DNA from: Sulfitobacter pontiacus
Lineage (GTDB): Bacteria > Pseudomonadota > Alphaproteobacteria > Rhodobacterales > Rhodobacteraceae
Direction of reading: 5' to 3'
Length of the DNA: 64,000 bases
NCBI RefSeq assembly: GCF_040790665.1
Contig: NZ_CP160849.1
Span: 2,877,501 to 2,941,500, forward strand
This document shows, piece after piece, positions 23,616 through 32,415 of this stretch. Positions within the stretch are counted from its first letter, which is position 1; each line of letters starts with the position of its first letter. Under the pieces are notes generated by a model. The model was not told where the DNA came from, ran no database searches, and worked only from the letters and a program-made list of their open reading frames with translations. Position numbers and translations under genes: made by a program.

Positions 23616-24254
23616 ATGAAGCCGCCCTCGGACCGTGATCTGACAGAAAAAGGCCTGCCGCTCGCCCCGCAGACGGGCCGCATTCTGCTGATCGCCTGCG
23701 GGGCGCTGGCGCGGGAAATTCTCGACCTGAAAGAGGCGAACGGCTGGTCGCATCTGGACCTGACCTGCCTGCCCGCCAAGCTGCATCTCTACCCAGAAAA
23801 AATCACCAACGAAGTCCGCGCAGCCGTTGAGAAGCACCGCGACAAATACAACGATATATTCGTTGTCTACGCCGACTGCGGCACCGGCGGATTGCTAGAG
23901 GTGGAGTGTGAGAAACTTGGCGTGCAGATGGTCGCCGGGCCGCATTGCTATAGCTTTTTCGAAGGCAACGACCGCTTTTCCAAGATCTCGGAGGACGAGA
24001 TTACCACCTTTTATCTCACCGATTTTCTGGTCCGCCAGTTCGACGCTTTCATTATCAAACCCATGGGGCTCGACCGGCACCCCGACCTGCGCGATATGTA
24101 CTTCGGGAACTACGAAAAGCTTGTGTATCAGGCGCAAACAGATGATCCCGCGCTCACCGCCAAGGCGAAAACATGCGCTGATAGGCTCGGCCTTGCCTTT
24201 GAACGGCGCTTTACCGGCTACGGCGATCTGGCGCGCACGCTCAAGGCGCTCTGA
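23616..24254 (+). CDS. DUF1638 family protein, probable corrinoid-system partner
   Basis: This protein of about 212 residues contains ILLIACGALAREILDL, VVYADCGTGGLLE, MVAGPHCYSFFEGNDRF and FIIKPMGLDRHPDLRDMYF. Conserved Cys and His residues (ACGAL, DCGTGG, GPHCYSF) could bind a metal or cofactor. It matches DUF1638, which occurs beside corrinoid methyltransferase genes in archaea and roseobacters; its biochemical role is unknown to me. The first ATG (23601) is only three bases past the terminator hairpin. The second at 23616 has CGGAG at the right distance, so I use it. Location suggests a part in methionine synthesis or in reactivation of oxidised cobalamin. Confidence 0.8.
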   Translation: MKPPSDRDLTEKGLPLAPQTGRILLIACGALAREILDLKEANGWSHLDLTCLPAKLHLYPEKITNEVRAAVEKHRDKYNDIFVVYADCGTGGLLEVECEKLGVQMVAGPHCYSFFEGNDRFSKISEDEITTFYLTDFLVRQFDAFIIKPMGLDRHPDLRDMYFGNYEKLVYQAQTDDPALTAKAKTCADRLGLAFERRFTGYGDLARTLKAL

Positions 24255-24256
24255 TC

Positions 24257-24277
24257 TTCATTTTGCCAAATAAACTC
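24257..24277 (+). repeat. Intergenic repeat, copy 3 (box only)
   Basis: TTCATTTTGCCAAATAAACT followed by C is identical to the inverted copy at 41670-41690. It starts two bases after the DUF1638 stop, between two converging genes (DUF1638 and sufE). Confidence 0.6.
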
Positions 24278-24315
24278 AAATGGCACAGCCGTCGCCACAC
24301 CCCACAGGCGCGCGT

Positions 24316-24726
24316 TCAACCCTGCTGTGCAGCCTCGCCGCGAATCCGTTCGATCATCGCGGTCAACCCGTTCGACCGCTGCGCTGAAAGATGTTCGTTC
24401 AACCCAAGGCGCCCCATCTCTGCGCGGGCATCGATGGCGCTGACCTCGGCCGCGGGCACGCCGTTATACAGTTTTTGAAGCACCGCAATCAGGCCTGAAA
24501 CGATCATCGCATCGCTGGCCCCGTCGAAATGGAGCACGCCGTCCTCGAACTGCGTATGCAACCAGACCTGACTGGCGCACCCATCTACTTTGGTTGCGGG
24601 CACGCGCAGCTCTTCGGTCAGCGGCTCCATCGCCTTGCCCAGATCGATCACATGGCGATAGCGGTCTTCCCAATCGTCCAGAAACTCGAAATCCTCGACC
24701 AGTTCTTCAAATGCCTCTGTCGCCAC
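24316..24726 (-). CDS. sufE: SufE-like cysteine desulfuration protein
   Basis: This 136-residue protein accepts sulfur from the SufS cysteine desulfurase for iron-sulfur cluster assembly. The acceptor is Cys50 in KVDGCASQVWL; DFEFLDDWEDRYRHVIDLGK near the start is also typical. The start is read as GTG 24726 (M-ATEAFEELV), with AGAGGGA before it; the ATG at 24783 would add 19 residues that do not look like SufE. The remaining suf genes are not in the window, so this is a stand-alone copy. Confidence 0.9.
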   Translation of the reverse strand: MATEAFEELVEDFEFLDDWEDRYRHVIDLGKAMEPLTEELRVPATKVDGCASQVWLHTQFEDGVLHFDGASDAMIVSGLIAVLQKLYNGVPAAEVSAIDARAEMGRLGLNEHLSAQRSNGLTAMIERIRGEAAQQG

Positions 24727-24846
24727 GGTGCGTCCCTCTTTTCGCTTGCCAAACAGGTAGGTTGCACGATGCCAAAGGTCCACCCCCTTCCCAACGGGTC
24801 TGGGATGGGTTAGTCAAATATTACCGAAATTTCTACGGCGGACCCC

Positions 24847-25368
24847 ATGCGCAAGACCTTTTCAGCCATCCTGGTATCGACCCTTGTTTTGACAGGCTGC
24901 GCGACCGTGCGCGACAGCCGTGTGAACCCGTTCAACTGGTTCGGGACCGCGCGGTCTGAACCGATCACCCGTCAGGAAGCCTCGACCAACCCTTTGATCC
25001 CGCAGCGGACCGGATTGTTCTCCTCCTCGCGGAATAAAGAGGTGGTATATGGCGGTCGCCCCTTCGACCAGATCATCGATCTGACGATTGAACAGGTGCC
25101 GGGCGGTGCCGTCGTGCGCGCCACCGGGCGCGCGGATCGCCAAGGCATTTACGAGGTGCAGCTGACCCCCGCGAACGAAGACGAACTGCCAGTGGACGGC
25201 GTTCTGACCTACCGTCTTGAAGGGGTAGAACCAAGCGAGGCGACCGCCATCGGCACGCCCCCCACCCGCGAGGTTACGGCCGGCCGCAAGCTGACCAACC
25301 AGACGCTGGCTGGTGTGACGACCATCCGCGTCGAAGGGCTGCGCAACGCGATGACATCGCGCCGCTAA
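24847..25368 (+). CDS. Lipoprotein of unknown function
   Basis: This 173-residue protein has a signal peptide ending in the lipobox LVLTGC (Cys19). The mature part contains NPFNWFGTARSE, FDQIIDLTIEQVPGGAVVRATG and PPTREVTAGRKLTNQTLAGVTTIRVEG, a strand-rich pattern like a small beta-sandwich. I do not recognise a named domain, though the pattern is common in roseobacters. It is divergent from sufE and converges on rnd; a GTTGAGC/GCTCAAC stem (25397-25416) overlaps the rnd stop and may end its transcript. The likely location is the inner leaflet of the outer membrane. Confidence 0.75.
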   Translation: MRKTFSAILVSTLVLTGCATVRDSRVNPFNWFGTARSEPITRQEASTNPLIPQRTGLFSSSRNKEVVYGGRPFDQIIDLTIEQVPGGAVVRATGRADRQGIYEVQLTPANEDELPVDGVLTYRLEGVEPSEATAIGTPPTREVTAGRKLTNQTLAGVTTIRVEGLRNAMTSRR

Positions 25369-25404
25369 CCCCAAATAAAACAATAAAAACCAAAGAGTTG
25401 AGCC

Positions 25405-26562
25405 TTAAAGCTCAACCACTTTCAGATCGGACCCGACCGCGGTCAAAGCGATCTCGCCGTTGCACAGACGCAGCGCATCTTCCCCGAATACCTCGCGTCG
25501 CCACCCTTTAAGTGCGGCCACATCACGCAGCCCTGCGGCGATCCCGTCAAGATCCGCAGCGGGGGCGATCAGCTTGGCCGCAACGCCTGCGCTTTCGGAC
25601 TTGGCCTTTAGCAAGACACGCAGCAGATCGGACAGCGCCGGATTGACCTGAAGCTTGTCGCGGCTGCGATCGGGCTGCGGCATATCGCCGGGCGGGCAAT
25701 TCACGCCAGCGGCCACCGCCTTGAGGATACCATCCGCGATCTCGCCCTTGCGGGCCTCGCGCAGAAGCAGACGGGCACGGCCCAGTTCCTCGTGGTTTTT
25801 CGGTTTGTTGCTGGCCAACTCTACCATCGCGTCATCCTTATAGACGCGGCTGCGCGGGATGTTGCGGGTCTGGGCGTACTCCTCGCGGAACGCGGCCAGT
25901 TCGCGCACAAGCGCCAGGAACTTTGGCGAATTCGTGCGCGTCTTGACCCGACGCCATGCCTCGCGCGGCGGGGTGACATAGGTGTCAGGGCTGGTCAGGA
26001 TCTCAAGCTCTTCCTGAACCCAGCGGGCGCGGCCCGTCTGTTCAAGCTTACGCGCAAGGAATTCGTAGATCTGGCGCAGGTGCGTGACATCGGCCAGCGC
26101 GTATTTCGCCTGCGCATCACTCAGTGGGCGGCGCGACCAGTCGGTAAAACGGGACGTCTTATCAAGAGGTTGATGGGCGATCTTGCGCACCAGAGTTTCA
26201 TATCCCACCTGTTCGCCAAAGCCACACACCATCGCCGCGACCTGTGTGTCGAACAAGGGTTCAGGAAAGACGCCCGCATCGACAAAGAAAATCTCTAGAT
26301 CCTGCCGCGCGGCGTGGAAGACTTTGACCACCGACGTATCACGGAACAGCGTGTACAGCGGGTCAAGCGACAGCCCCTCGCTCAGCGGGTCCACCAGAAC
26401 GGCATTGCTATCGTCGGTTCCGGGCATCGCCAACTGGATCAGACAGAGCTTGGAATAATAGGTCCGTTCGCGCAGAAACTCGGTATCGACGGTCACGTAA
26501 TCATGCTTGGCGGCCTCTGTGCAGTAGGCTTCAAGCTCGGCGGTGGTGGTGATTGTTTTCAT
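25405..26562 (-). CDS. rnd: Ribonuclease D
   Basis: This 385-residue 3'-5' exoribonuclease trims tRNA precursors. The DEDDy exonuclease domain shows VDTEFLRE (Asp26, Glu28), FHAARQDLEIF and YALADVTHLRQIYE with its catalytic Tyr and Asp; an HRDC domain follows (FREEYAQTRNIPRSRVYKDDA, split over two stretches). The frame is open to 26589, but ATG 26562 (MKTITTTAEL) gives the usual length. The ribosome-binding site is weak. It is separated from purN by about 70 bp on the same strand. Confidence 0.94.
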   Translation of the reverse strand: MKTITTTAELEAYCTEAAKHDYVTVDTEFLRERTYYSKLCLIQLAMPGTDDSNAVLVDPLSEGLSLDPLYTLFRDTSVVKVFHAARQDLEIFFVDAGVFPEPLFDTQVAAMVCGFGEQVGYETLVRKIAHQPLDKTSRFTDWSRRPLSDAQAKYALADVTHLRQIYEFLARKLEQTGRARWVQEELEILTSPDTYVTPPREAWRRVKTRTNSPKFLALVRELAAFREEYAQTRNIPRSRVYKDDAMVELASNKPKNHEELGRARLLLREARKGEIADGILKAVAAGVNCPPGDMPQPDRSRDKLQVNPALSDLLRVLLKAKSESAGVAAKLIAPAADLDGIAAGLRDVAALKGWRREVFGEDALRLCNGEIALTAVGSDLKVVEL

Positions 26563-26635
26563 AGCGCTACTTTGGACAGAGGAAGCCATTCAGGCAATGG
26601 AAAAGCGCATGGTTTCAGCGCAATAGGCCGCGCGG

Positions 26636-27232
26636 TCAGCTTTCCAGCATTAAAAGATCACGGTTGCCGCTGGCAAACCGCCGCAGCACCGCAGGGTAAA
26701 GACGATGTTCCTGCACCAGAACCCGCGCTGCCAGATCTTCTGGCGTGTCGCCGGCCATGACGGGAATGGTCGCCTGCCCCAAAATAGGCCCGTCATCCAG
26801 CGCTGCCGTGACCTCGTGCACGGTGCAGCCATGCTGGGTATCGCCGGCCTCAAGCGCGCGGGCATGGGTGTGCAGCCCCTTATAGCGCGGCAGCAAAGAC
26901 GGGTGGATATTGATCATCCGGCCCGCCCAAGCATCGGTAAAGCCGCCGGTCAGTTTGCGCATAAACCCTGCCAGACAGATGATGTCGGGCGCATGGGGCA
27001 TCAGCCGCGCGGTCAATTCGTTTTCAAAGGCAGCGCGATCCCCTGCAAAGGGCTTGTGATCCACGACTTCGGTCGGGATGCCGCGTTCTTTGGCCCAGGT
27101 AATCCCACCCGCGTCCGTCACATTCGACACCACCACACAAGGCCGCGCGGGATGGTCGCCGGTCATGTCTTCGACCAGCGCCCGCATGTTCGACCCGCCA
27201 CCCGAAAGGAAAATCGCAACCCGTTTGGTCAC
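26636..27232 (-). CDS. purN: Phosphoribosylglycinamide formyltransferase PurN
   Basis: This 198-residue enzyme uses 10-formyltetrahydrofolate to formylate GAR in purine synthesis. [10 protein letters not shown] near residue 10 binds phosphate; [21 protein letters not shown] (catalytic Asn and His) and [15 protein letters not shown] (catalytic Asp) are all present. Its ATG overlaps the purM stop (ATGA at 27232-27229), so purM and purN are translated together. Confidence 0.97.
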   Translation of the reverse strand: MTKRVAIFLSGGGSNMRALVEDMTGDHPARPCVVVSNVTDAGGITWAKERGIPTEVVDHKPFAGDRAAFENELTARLMPHAPDIICLAGFMRKLTGGFTDAWAGRMINIHPSLLPRYKGLHTHARALEAGDTQHGCTVHEVTAALDDGPILGQATIPVMAGDTPEDLAARVLVQEHRLYPAVLRRFASGNRDLLMLES

Positions 27233-28275
27233 AGCAGGCTGCCGGTATAGGCAACGCCCGTGGTCTCGGTGACATTGCCCATCGGATAGACCGTTTCGCC
27301 CGCCTGCCGCAGCAGTTTGGTCAGCGCCTCGGCCTCATCCGCTTTGACCACAAGGATCATGCCCACGCCGCAGTTAAAGGTCTTGAGCATCTCGGTTTCC
27401 GAGATCGCGCCCACATCGGCCATCCATTTGAACACGCCGGGCAGCTCCCAGCTGTCCAGATCAATCTGCGCGCCCAGATCATCGGGCAGCACACGGGGCA
27501 GGTTTTCCGTCAGACCGCCGCCGGTGATATGGGCCAGCGCACGCACGCCCCCTGCCCGCACGGCCTGCAACGCGGGTTTCACATAAAGCCGCGTCGGCGT
27601 CAGCAGCACCTCGCCCAATGTTCCGTCGGCCCAGGGGCAGTCCGCATCCCAGCCAAGGCCAGAGATCTCGACCAGTTTACGCACCAGAGAATAGCCGTTC
27701 GAATGCACCCCGTCCGAGGCAAGCCCCAGCAGCACATCCCCCGCCGCCACATCACGGGGCAAGTCCGCACCGCGTTCCATCGCGCCCACAGAGAAGCCCG
27801 CAAGGTCAAAATCACCTTCGGAATACATGCCAGGCATCTCTGCCGTCTCGCCCCCGATCAACGCGCAGCCAGAGCCTTCGCAGCCTTTGGCGATGCCTTC
27901 GATGATCCGCGCGGCCTGTTCGGTCTCAAGCTTGCCGGTGGCGAAATAATCGAGGAAAAACAGCGGCTCCGCCCCTTGGCACACCAGATCGTTGACGCAC
28001 ATGGCGACCAGATCGACCCCCACGCCATCGACGTTGCCGGTATCAATCGCGATCCGCAGCTTGGTGCCCACACCGTCCGTCGCAGCGACGAGGATCGGGT
28101 CGGTATAGCCCGCCCCCTTGAGGTCGAACAGCGCGCCGAAACCGCCAAGCCCCGACATCACGCCCGGACGCTTTGTCCGTTTGGCCGCCGGTTTGATACG
28201 TTCTACCAGCGCGTTGCCTGCATCAATATCCACACCAGCGTCTGCATAGGTGATCGAGTTCTTGGAGTTGGTCAT
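27229..28275 (-). CDS. purM: Phosphoribosylformylglycinamidine cyclo-ligase PurM
   Basis: This 348-residue AIR synthetase closes the imidazole ring in purine synthesis. The motifs [57 protein letters not shown] and [12 protein letters not shown] are intact. I start it at ATG 28275 ([14 protein letters not shown]), which has GGGATG before it; the longer frame to 28338 adds a Cys-rich stretch not expected for PurM. It is the first gene of the purM-purN pair. Another purine cluster (purC-purS-purQ) lies 8 kb to the left. Confidence 0.97.
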   Translation of the reverse strand: MTNSKNSITYADAGVDIDAGNALVERIKPAAKRTKRPGVMSGLGGFGALFDLKGAGYTDPILVAATDGVGTKLRIAIDTGNVDGVGVDLVAMCVNDLVCQGAEPLFFLDYFATGKLETEQAARIIEGIAKGCEGSGCALIGGETAEMPGMYSEGDFDLAGFSVGAMERGADLPRDVAAGDVLLGLASDGVHSNGYSLVRKLVEISGLGWDADCPWADGTLGEVLLTPTRLYVKPALQAVRAGGVRALAHITGGGLTENLPRVLPDDLGAQIDLDSWELPGVFKWMADVGAISETEMLKTFNCGVGMILVVKADEAEALTKLLRQAGETVYPMGNVTETTGVAYTGSLL

Positions 28276-28371
28276 GACGCATCCCGCTGCCTGTTCCCTT
28301 TGCGAAAGTGGGTTATAGCAGGTTGCGCAGGCGTGCAATGCACCTAAGCCACATCTGCGCGTTTCTATCCC

Positions 28372-28400
28372 TTGACGCGCCGCGCCCGCCCGCTTACCAA
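28372..28400 (+). promoter_or_regulatory. Likely promoter of the tRNA gene
   Basis: TTGACG at 28372-28377 and TACCAA at 28395-28400 are spaced 17 bp and end 11 bases before the mature tRNA. The -35 is good; the -10 is weak. Confidence 0.4.
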
Positions 28401-28411
28401 ACCGCGCAGGC

Positions 28412-28488
28412 GGGCCTGTAGCTCAATTGGTTAGAGCAGAGCGCTCATAACGCTTTGGTTGCGGGTTCAAGTCCTGCCGGGCCTACCA
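28412..28488 (+). tRNA. tRNA with CAT anticodon, probably tRNA-Ile2 (lysidine-modified)
   Basis: The 77-nt cloverleaf with encoded CCA runs GGGCCTG...CGGGCCT-A-CCA. The D-arm is GCTC..GAGC, the anticodon stem-loop GAGCG-CTCATAA-CGCTT has anticodon CAT, and the T-arm is GCGGG-TTCAAGT-CCTGC. The body (AGAGCAG, CGCTTTGGTTGCGGGTTCAAGTCC in parts) resembles E. coli ileX/ileY more than elongator Met or initiator Met. The C of the anticodon would then be changed to lysidine by TilS so that it reads AUA. The acceptor stem has G1-U72 and U6-G67 wobble pairs. Elongator tRNA-Met is the alternative. Confidence 0.93.
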
Positions 28489-28595
28489 AACTTTCAGTAT
28501 TCAAACTGAAACCGCCGCAATCCATTTGGAAATACAAGGTTACTCCGGGGCTGCGCGCTACGATCCGCGGGACAATCGCGCTGTTTCGCGCGGCC

Positions 28596-30740
28596 TTAGG
28601 CGGCAGCGTTTACCTCGAGGCTTTGCGCGGCGCGGATGGGGAGTGTCAGGATAAAGCAGCTGCCCTGCCCGACGACGCTGGACACGCTAAGGCTGCCGCC
28701 CTGCATTTCTGCCAGACTGCGCGAAATCGCGAGCCCCATGCCCGTGCCGCCTGCCCGACGCGTGGCGGTGGAATCGACCTGATAGAAGACCTCGAAAATG
28801 CTTTGGAGTTCGGCTTCGGGGATGCCGGCACCGCTGTCATGCACTTCGAAGCTGACGGCATCGCCCACGGGTTTCACCACCAGACGGACGAAACCGGTGT
28901 CGGTGAATTTGATCGCGTTGCCGATCAGGTTGAACAGGATCTGCCGCGTGCGCACCTTATCGGCAAAGACCATATCCGCCTCTTGCACCACATCAAAGGC
29001 CAGCCCCTTCTTGCTTGAAAGTGTGCGAAGCTGTTCGATCACCGGATCGACAATATCCTGCACCGCACAACGGCTGGGTTCGATCACCAGGCTGCCGGAT
29101 TCGATCTTGGCCACGTCGAGGATCTCGTTGATGAGGTGCAACAGATGCTCGCCGGATTGTACCAACCGGTTCATCAGGCCGGACAGCTGGTCGTACATCT
29201 CATCCAGCAGGCGTTTTGCCTCTGCGTGGCTGATCTCTCCGTCCTCATAGCCCTTGAGCAGCGCCTTGGACGACGACAGCATACGCGCGTTGCGGGAAAG
29301 CTGCGCCACGCCCATGATCACCGTCAGCGGCGTGCGCAGCTCGTGGCTGAGGACGCCCATGAAATCCGTCTTGGCCTTGCTGGCAGCTTCGGCGGCATCC
29401 TTGGCGTGGCTCAGCTCGGTCACATCCACGCGCAGGCCGACATAGCTGCCGTCTGCCAAAGGCCGGTCAGAGGCTTTGATCACGCGCCCGCCCGACAGAT
29501 GTTGTTCTGTCTCGGATGTCCTGTTTTCGCGGTGGATGGCCAAGCGACGCTCGATCCATTCATCCTCATTATAGCGCCCCATGGGAAACTGCTTGCTTTT
29601 GACACCGATACGCAACAGCTCGGCAAAAGGTGTTCCGGGTTTGAGAACCTCGGGGGGAAGCTCGTACATCTCTTTGTATTTAGAGTTGCTTAGAAGTAAA
29701 CGGTCCTGCGCGTCGAACATGACAAACCCGTCGTTCAGCGCCTCGATCCCGCTGCTTAGCAGGACTTCGGCACGTTTGCGCCGCTCTGACACCTGCAGCA
29801 CATAAAGCAGCGTGCCCAAGAGCATCAGGCCGGCCGACGCGATGAGCGCCCGCTTGGCCCATTGATCGGGCGCGTGTTTGGGCCACCCGCCCTTGGTGCG
29901 TGCTTCCAGCATCCATTCCTCGAAGGAGAAATCGAATTCCAACGTAACAGTATCCGCCTCCCGCAGGCTCTGATCGCCGTAGGTGAACATCTGCGGCCCT
30001 GTACCAACCTGTGGAGAGGCCGCATGAATGAGGATGTCATAGCGTTCTTCGGCCTCACGTATGCCGGAATTGATCAGGAATTGATCATAGTCCAGCACAA
30101 GCGATACGATCCCCCACAGCTGGCGTTTGCTGCCGTCAACATCGCCTTCGGTGGCAAAGTCGGGATCGGGCCAATAGACCGGGGCGCGCAGGATCAGCCC
30201 CTTACCGCCTTGCACCAGATCGACGGGGCCGGTCATCAGCTCTTTGCCCAGGTTCAGCATCCGTTCGATGCCGGGAAACTGGTCTTCGTTTGTGCGGTAA
30301 TCTAACCCAAGCGCGCCCATGTTCGGCGCGAGCGGGTGGATCAGGGTCACGACGAGGTCAGGCGCGGCAGCAACATTGATGACCGTGTCGTCGATTTCAC
30401 GTATATTCTGAACCCGCTGGGTAAACTCTTCCTGCTTGGCGAAGGGGTTCTCGCCGATGAACGTCGCGAGCTCGCGCAGCGCAAGGGACCTTTGGTGGAT
30501 AATCTCTTCGAACTGTTCGCGCACCTCAAGCAGGTCCAGATAAGTCTGAGCGCGTGCTTCGTAGACGAAAGCTTCGGACAGCAGACGATCCAGACGACCA
30601 GCGGCGTAGGTAATGATGACCGTCGCGACGAGGAATGCGACCAGTGACCATATACCGCCAATGTGGGTGCGCTTTGTTCTACTTAAGGGCAAGCACTGTT
30701 CCGCCTGAAGCGCAGCGTAGCTGCGGATTACCTGAAGCAT
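28596..30740 (-). CDS. CHASE-PAS sensor histidine kinase
   Basis: The 714-residue protein has transmembrane helices at about 28-46 and 298-316 flanking a periplasmic CHASE-type sensor, recognised by HPLAPNMGALGLDYRTN at 135-151. Then follow a PAS domain (about 325-442), the dimerisation domain with His466 in GVLSHELRTPLTV, and the ATPase domain with NLIGNAIKFTD, DSGAGIPE and GTGMGLAISRSL. A helical insertion (DGEISHAEAKRLLDEM) sits in the dimerisation region. No receiver domain and no adjacent response regulator gene are seen, so it is an orphan kinase. CHASE domains sense small extracellular molecules; the ligand is unknown. Confidence 0.88.
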   Translation of the reverse strand: MLQVIRSYAALQAEQCLPLSRTKRTHIGGIWSLVAFLVATVIITYAAGRLDRLLSEAFVYEARAQTYLDLLEVREQFEEIIHQRSLALRELATFIGENPFAKQEEFTQRVQNIREIDDTVINVAAAPDLVVTLIHPLAPNMGALGLDYRTNEDQFPGIERMLNLGKELMTGPVDLVQGGKGLILRAPVYWPDPDFATEGDVDGSKRQLWGIVSLVLDYDQFLINSGIREAEERYDILIHAASPQVGTGPQMFTYGDQSLREADTVTLEFDFSFEEWMLEARTKGGWPKHAPDQWAKRALIASAGLMLLGTLLYVLQVSERRKRAEVLLSSGIEALNDGFVMFDAQDRLLLSNSKYKEMYELPPEVLKPGTPFAELLRIGVKSKQFPMGRYNEDEWIERRLAIHRENRTSETEQHLSGGRVIKASDRPLADGSYVGLRVDVTELSHAKDAAEAASKAKTDFMGVLSHELRTPLTVIMGVAQLSRNARMLSSSKALLKGYEDGEISHAEAKRLLDEMYDQLSGLMNRLVQSGEHLLHLINEILDVAKIESGSLVIEPSRCAVQDIVDPVIEQLRTLSSKKGLAFDVVQEADMVFADKVRTRQILFNLIGNAIKFTDTGFVRLVVKPVGDAVSFEVHDSGAGIPEAELQSIFEVFYQVDSTATRRAGGTGMGLAISRSLAEMQGGSLSVSSVVGQGSCFILTLPIRAAQSLEVNAAA

Positions 30741-30871
30741 CCAAGTCTAAGAGATCGTTCTATGCGGCGGCAGGGCGAGGTTCCGCCGACATAATACAAT
30801 TGGAGATGTGTGGCGCGCGCGCCGCATTTGTTAACTTTGCGTAAACCTTAACCATCGGGCCTAAATAAGTT
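30741..30871. other. Upstream region of the CHASE kinase gene
   Basis: Together with the hairpin at 30872-30901 this 187-bp gap contains no gene. It should hold the kinase promoter on the minus strand. The sequence is comparatively AT-rich near 30780-30870. Confidence 0.3.
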
Positions 30872-30901
30872 GCGCGCGCCGGACATATCTCCGACGCGCG
30901 C
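30872..30901 (-). terminator. Hairpin downstream of the aldehyde dehydrogenase gene of the left-flank group
   Basis: Arms GCGCGCGCCGGA (30872-30883) and TCCGACGCGCGC (30890-30901) with loop CATATC pair over 12 positions with one mismatch. It lies 27 bases after the minus-strand aldehyde dehydrogenase stop. The following minus-strand sequence, AACTTATTTAGG, is only moderately U-rich. Confidence 0.6.
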
Positions 30902-30927
30902 CCCACGTTTACCGTTGCCTCGCAGGC

Positions 30928-32304
30928 TTAGGGCAGGAAAATCGCCTTGGCATTGGCAAATTCGTTCATGCCAAATCCGCCATGCTCACGCCCATAGCCG
31001 GAATCTTTCACCCCGCCAAAGGGCATATTCGGATCGGCAGCTCCGAAGGAGTTGATGCGGATCATGCCTGTGTCGAAATGCTCTTTCGCGAGCTTCAACG
31101 CGCGATCCTCGTCCTTCGAGAATATCCCGCCGCCCAGACCGTAGCGACTGTCATTCGCCAGACGCATCGCGTCTTCGTCATCCTTCGCACGGATGATCGA
31201 CGCAACGGGCCCGAAGATTTCATCGTCAAACGCCGGCATACCGGGTTTAAGGTCAGATAATACCGTCGCTGGGTAATAGGCCCCCGTACGGTCAGGCACC
31301 TCGCCACCGCACAGCACCTTGGCCCCTTTATCAACGCTTTCTTTCACCTGATCGCGCACGGTCTCGAACTGGTCTTGGCTGGACAATGGACCCAGCTGAA
31401 CGTTTTCGTCGGTCGGATCACCCATATTGATCTTTTCCATCTCGGCGACGAAGGCATCAACAAAGGCGTCATGGACCTTATCGGCGACAATAAAGCGTTT
31501 CGCCGATACACAGGTTTCCCCGTTGTTATAGAGCCGACCCATAACCGAGAATTTGACCGCTGTTTCGATATCAGCATCCTCAAGCACCAGATAGGCGTCG
31601 TTGGACCCAAGTTCGAGCACGGTCTTTTTCAGCGACTTCGCGGCGACCGACCCGATATGACGGCCCGCGCCATCGCTGCCCGTCATTGTCACGCCTCGCA
31701 CCTTGGGGTGTTCGATCAGCTTGTCGCTGGTGTCGTGGTCAATCAGGATCACTTGGAACAGGTCTTCGGGTAGCCCTGCCTCGATACAAAGCTCGCGCAG
31801 GCGCAGGCCCGAGCCGGTGCAGATGCTCGCGTGTTTCAGGACACAACCGTTGCCGGTCATCAGGTTCGCCGCAAGCACACGGGTGGGTTGGTATAGTGGG
31901 AAGTTCCACGGCTGGATCGAATAGATGACGCCGATGGGCTGATACGTCACGACCCCGCGCTTGCCGTCGGCACCGTGGGTGCGCTCTTCATCCGCAAGCA
32001 CGTCGGGGCCATTCTTGGCGGTATATTCAAAGATGGCCGCGCAAATCTCTACCTCGGTCTTGCCATCTTTCAGCAGCTTACCTGTCTCGCGCGTCATAAG
32101 AGCGGCCAGTTCATCCGCGTTATCGCGCAGCTTGGCGGCGATCTTGGTCAGATAGGGCGCGCGTTCTTTGTGCGACAGTTTGCGCCATTCAAGATGCGCG
32201 TCATGACAGGCTTCGACCCGCTGAATAGCCTCTGCCTCGCTCATCAGATCGTAGGACTGGATCTCTTCTTCGGTGGCTGGATTGATTGTCGTGATCTTGG
32301 ACAT
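30928..32304 (-). CDS. NAD(P)-dependent aldehyde dehydrogenase, succinate-semialdehyde type
   Basis: The 458-residue enzyme has the coenzyme segment IYSIQPWNFPLYQP, the general base Glu231 in ELGSNDAYLVLEDAD and the nucleophile Cys265 in NNGETCVSAKRF. Length and sequence fit the Sad/YneI group of succinate-semialdehyde dehydrogenases. In that group the segment around the Glu usually reads LGGSDP; here it is LGSNDA, a small change close to the active site. AAGGAG at a good distance sets ATG 32304 as start. It stands alone, with no GABA transaminase nearby, so the true aldehyde could be different. Confidence 0.88.
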   Translation of the reverse strand: MSKITTINPATEEEIQSYDLMSEAEAIQRVEACHDAHLEWRKLSHKERAPYLTKIAAKLRDNADELAALMTRETGKLLKDGKTEVEICAAIFEYTAKNGPDVLADEERTHGADGKRGVVTYQPIGVIYSIQPWNFPLYQPTRVLAANLMTGNGCVLKHASICTGSGLRLRELCIEAGLPEDLFQVILIDHDTSDKLIEHPKVRGVTMTGSDGAGRHIGSVAAKSLKKTVLELGSNDAYLVLEDADIETAVKFSVMGRLYNNGETCVSAKRFIVADKVHDAFVDAFVAEMEKINMGDPTDENVQLGPLSSQDQFETVRDQVKESVDKGAKVLCGGEVPDRTGAYYPATVLSDLKPGMPAFDDEIFGPVASIIRAKDDEDAMRLANDSRYGLGGGIFSKDEDRALKLAKEHFDTGMIRINSFGAADPNMPFGGVKDSGYGREHGGFGMNEFANAKAIFLP

Positions 32305-32415
32305 GTCTGCTCCTTCTTCGCTTATTCGCGTCGAAGGGCAAACACATGGCCGTCGTATCAAGTTCCTGCGGTTGCGGCTGCTGCGGTCACGTCTGCGTGT
32401 GCGACGCCCGCACCC

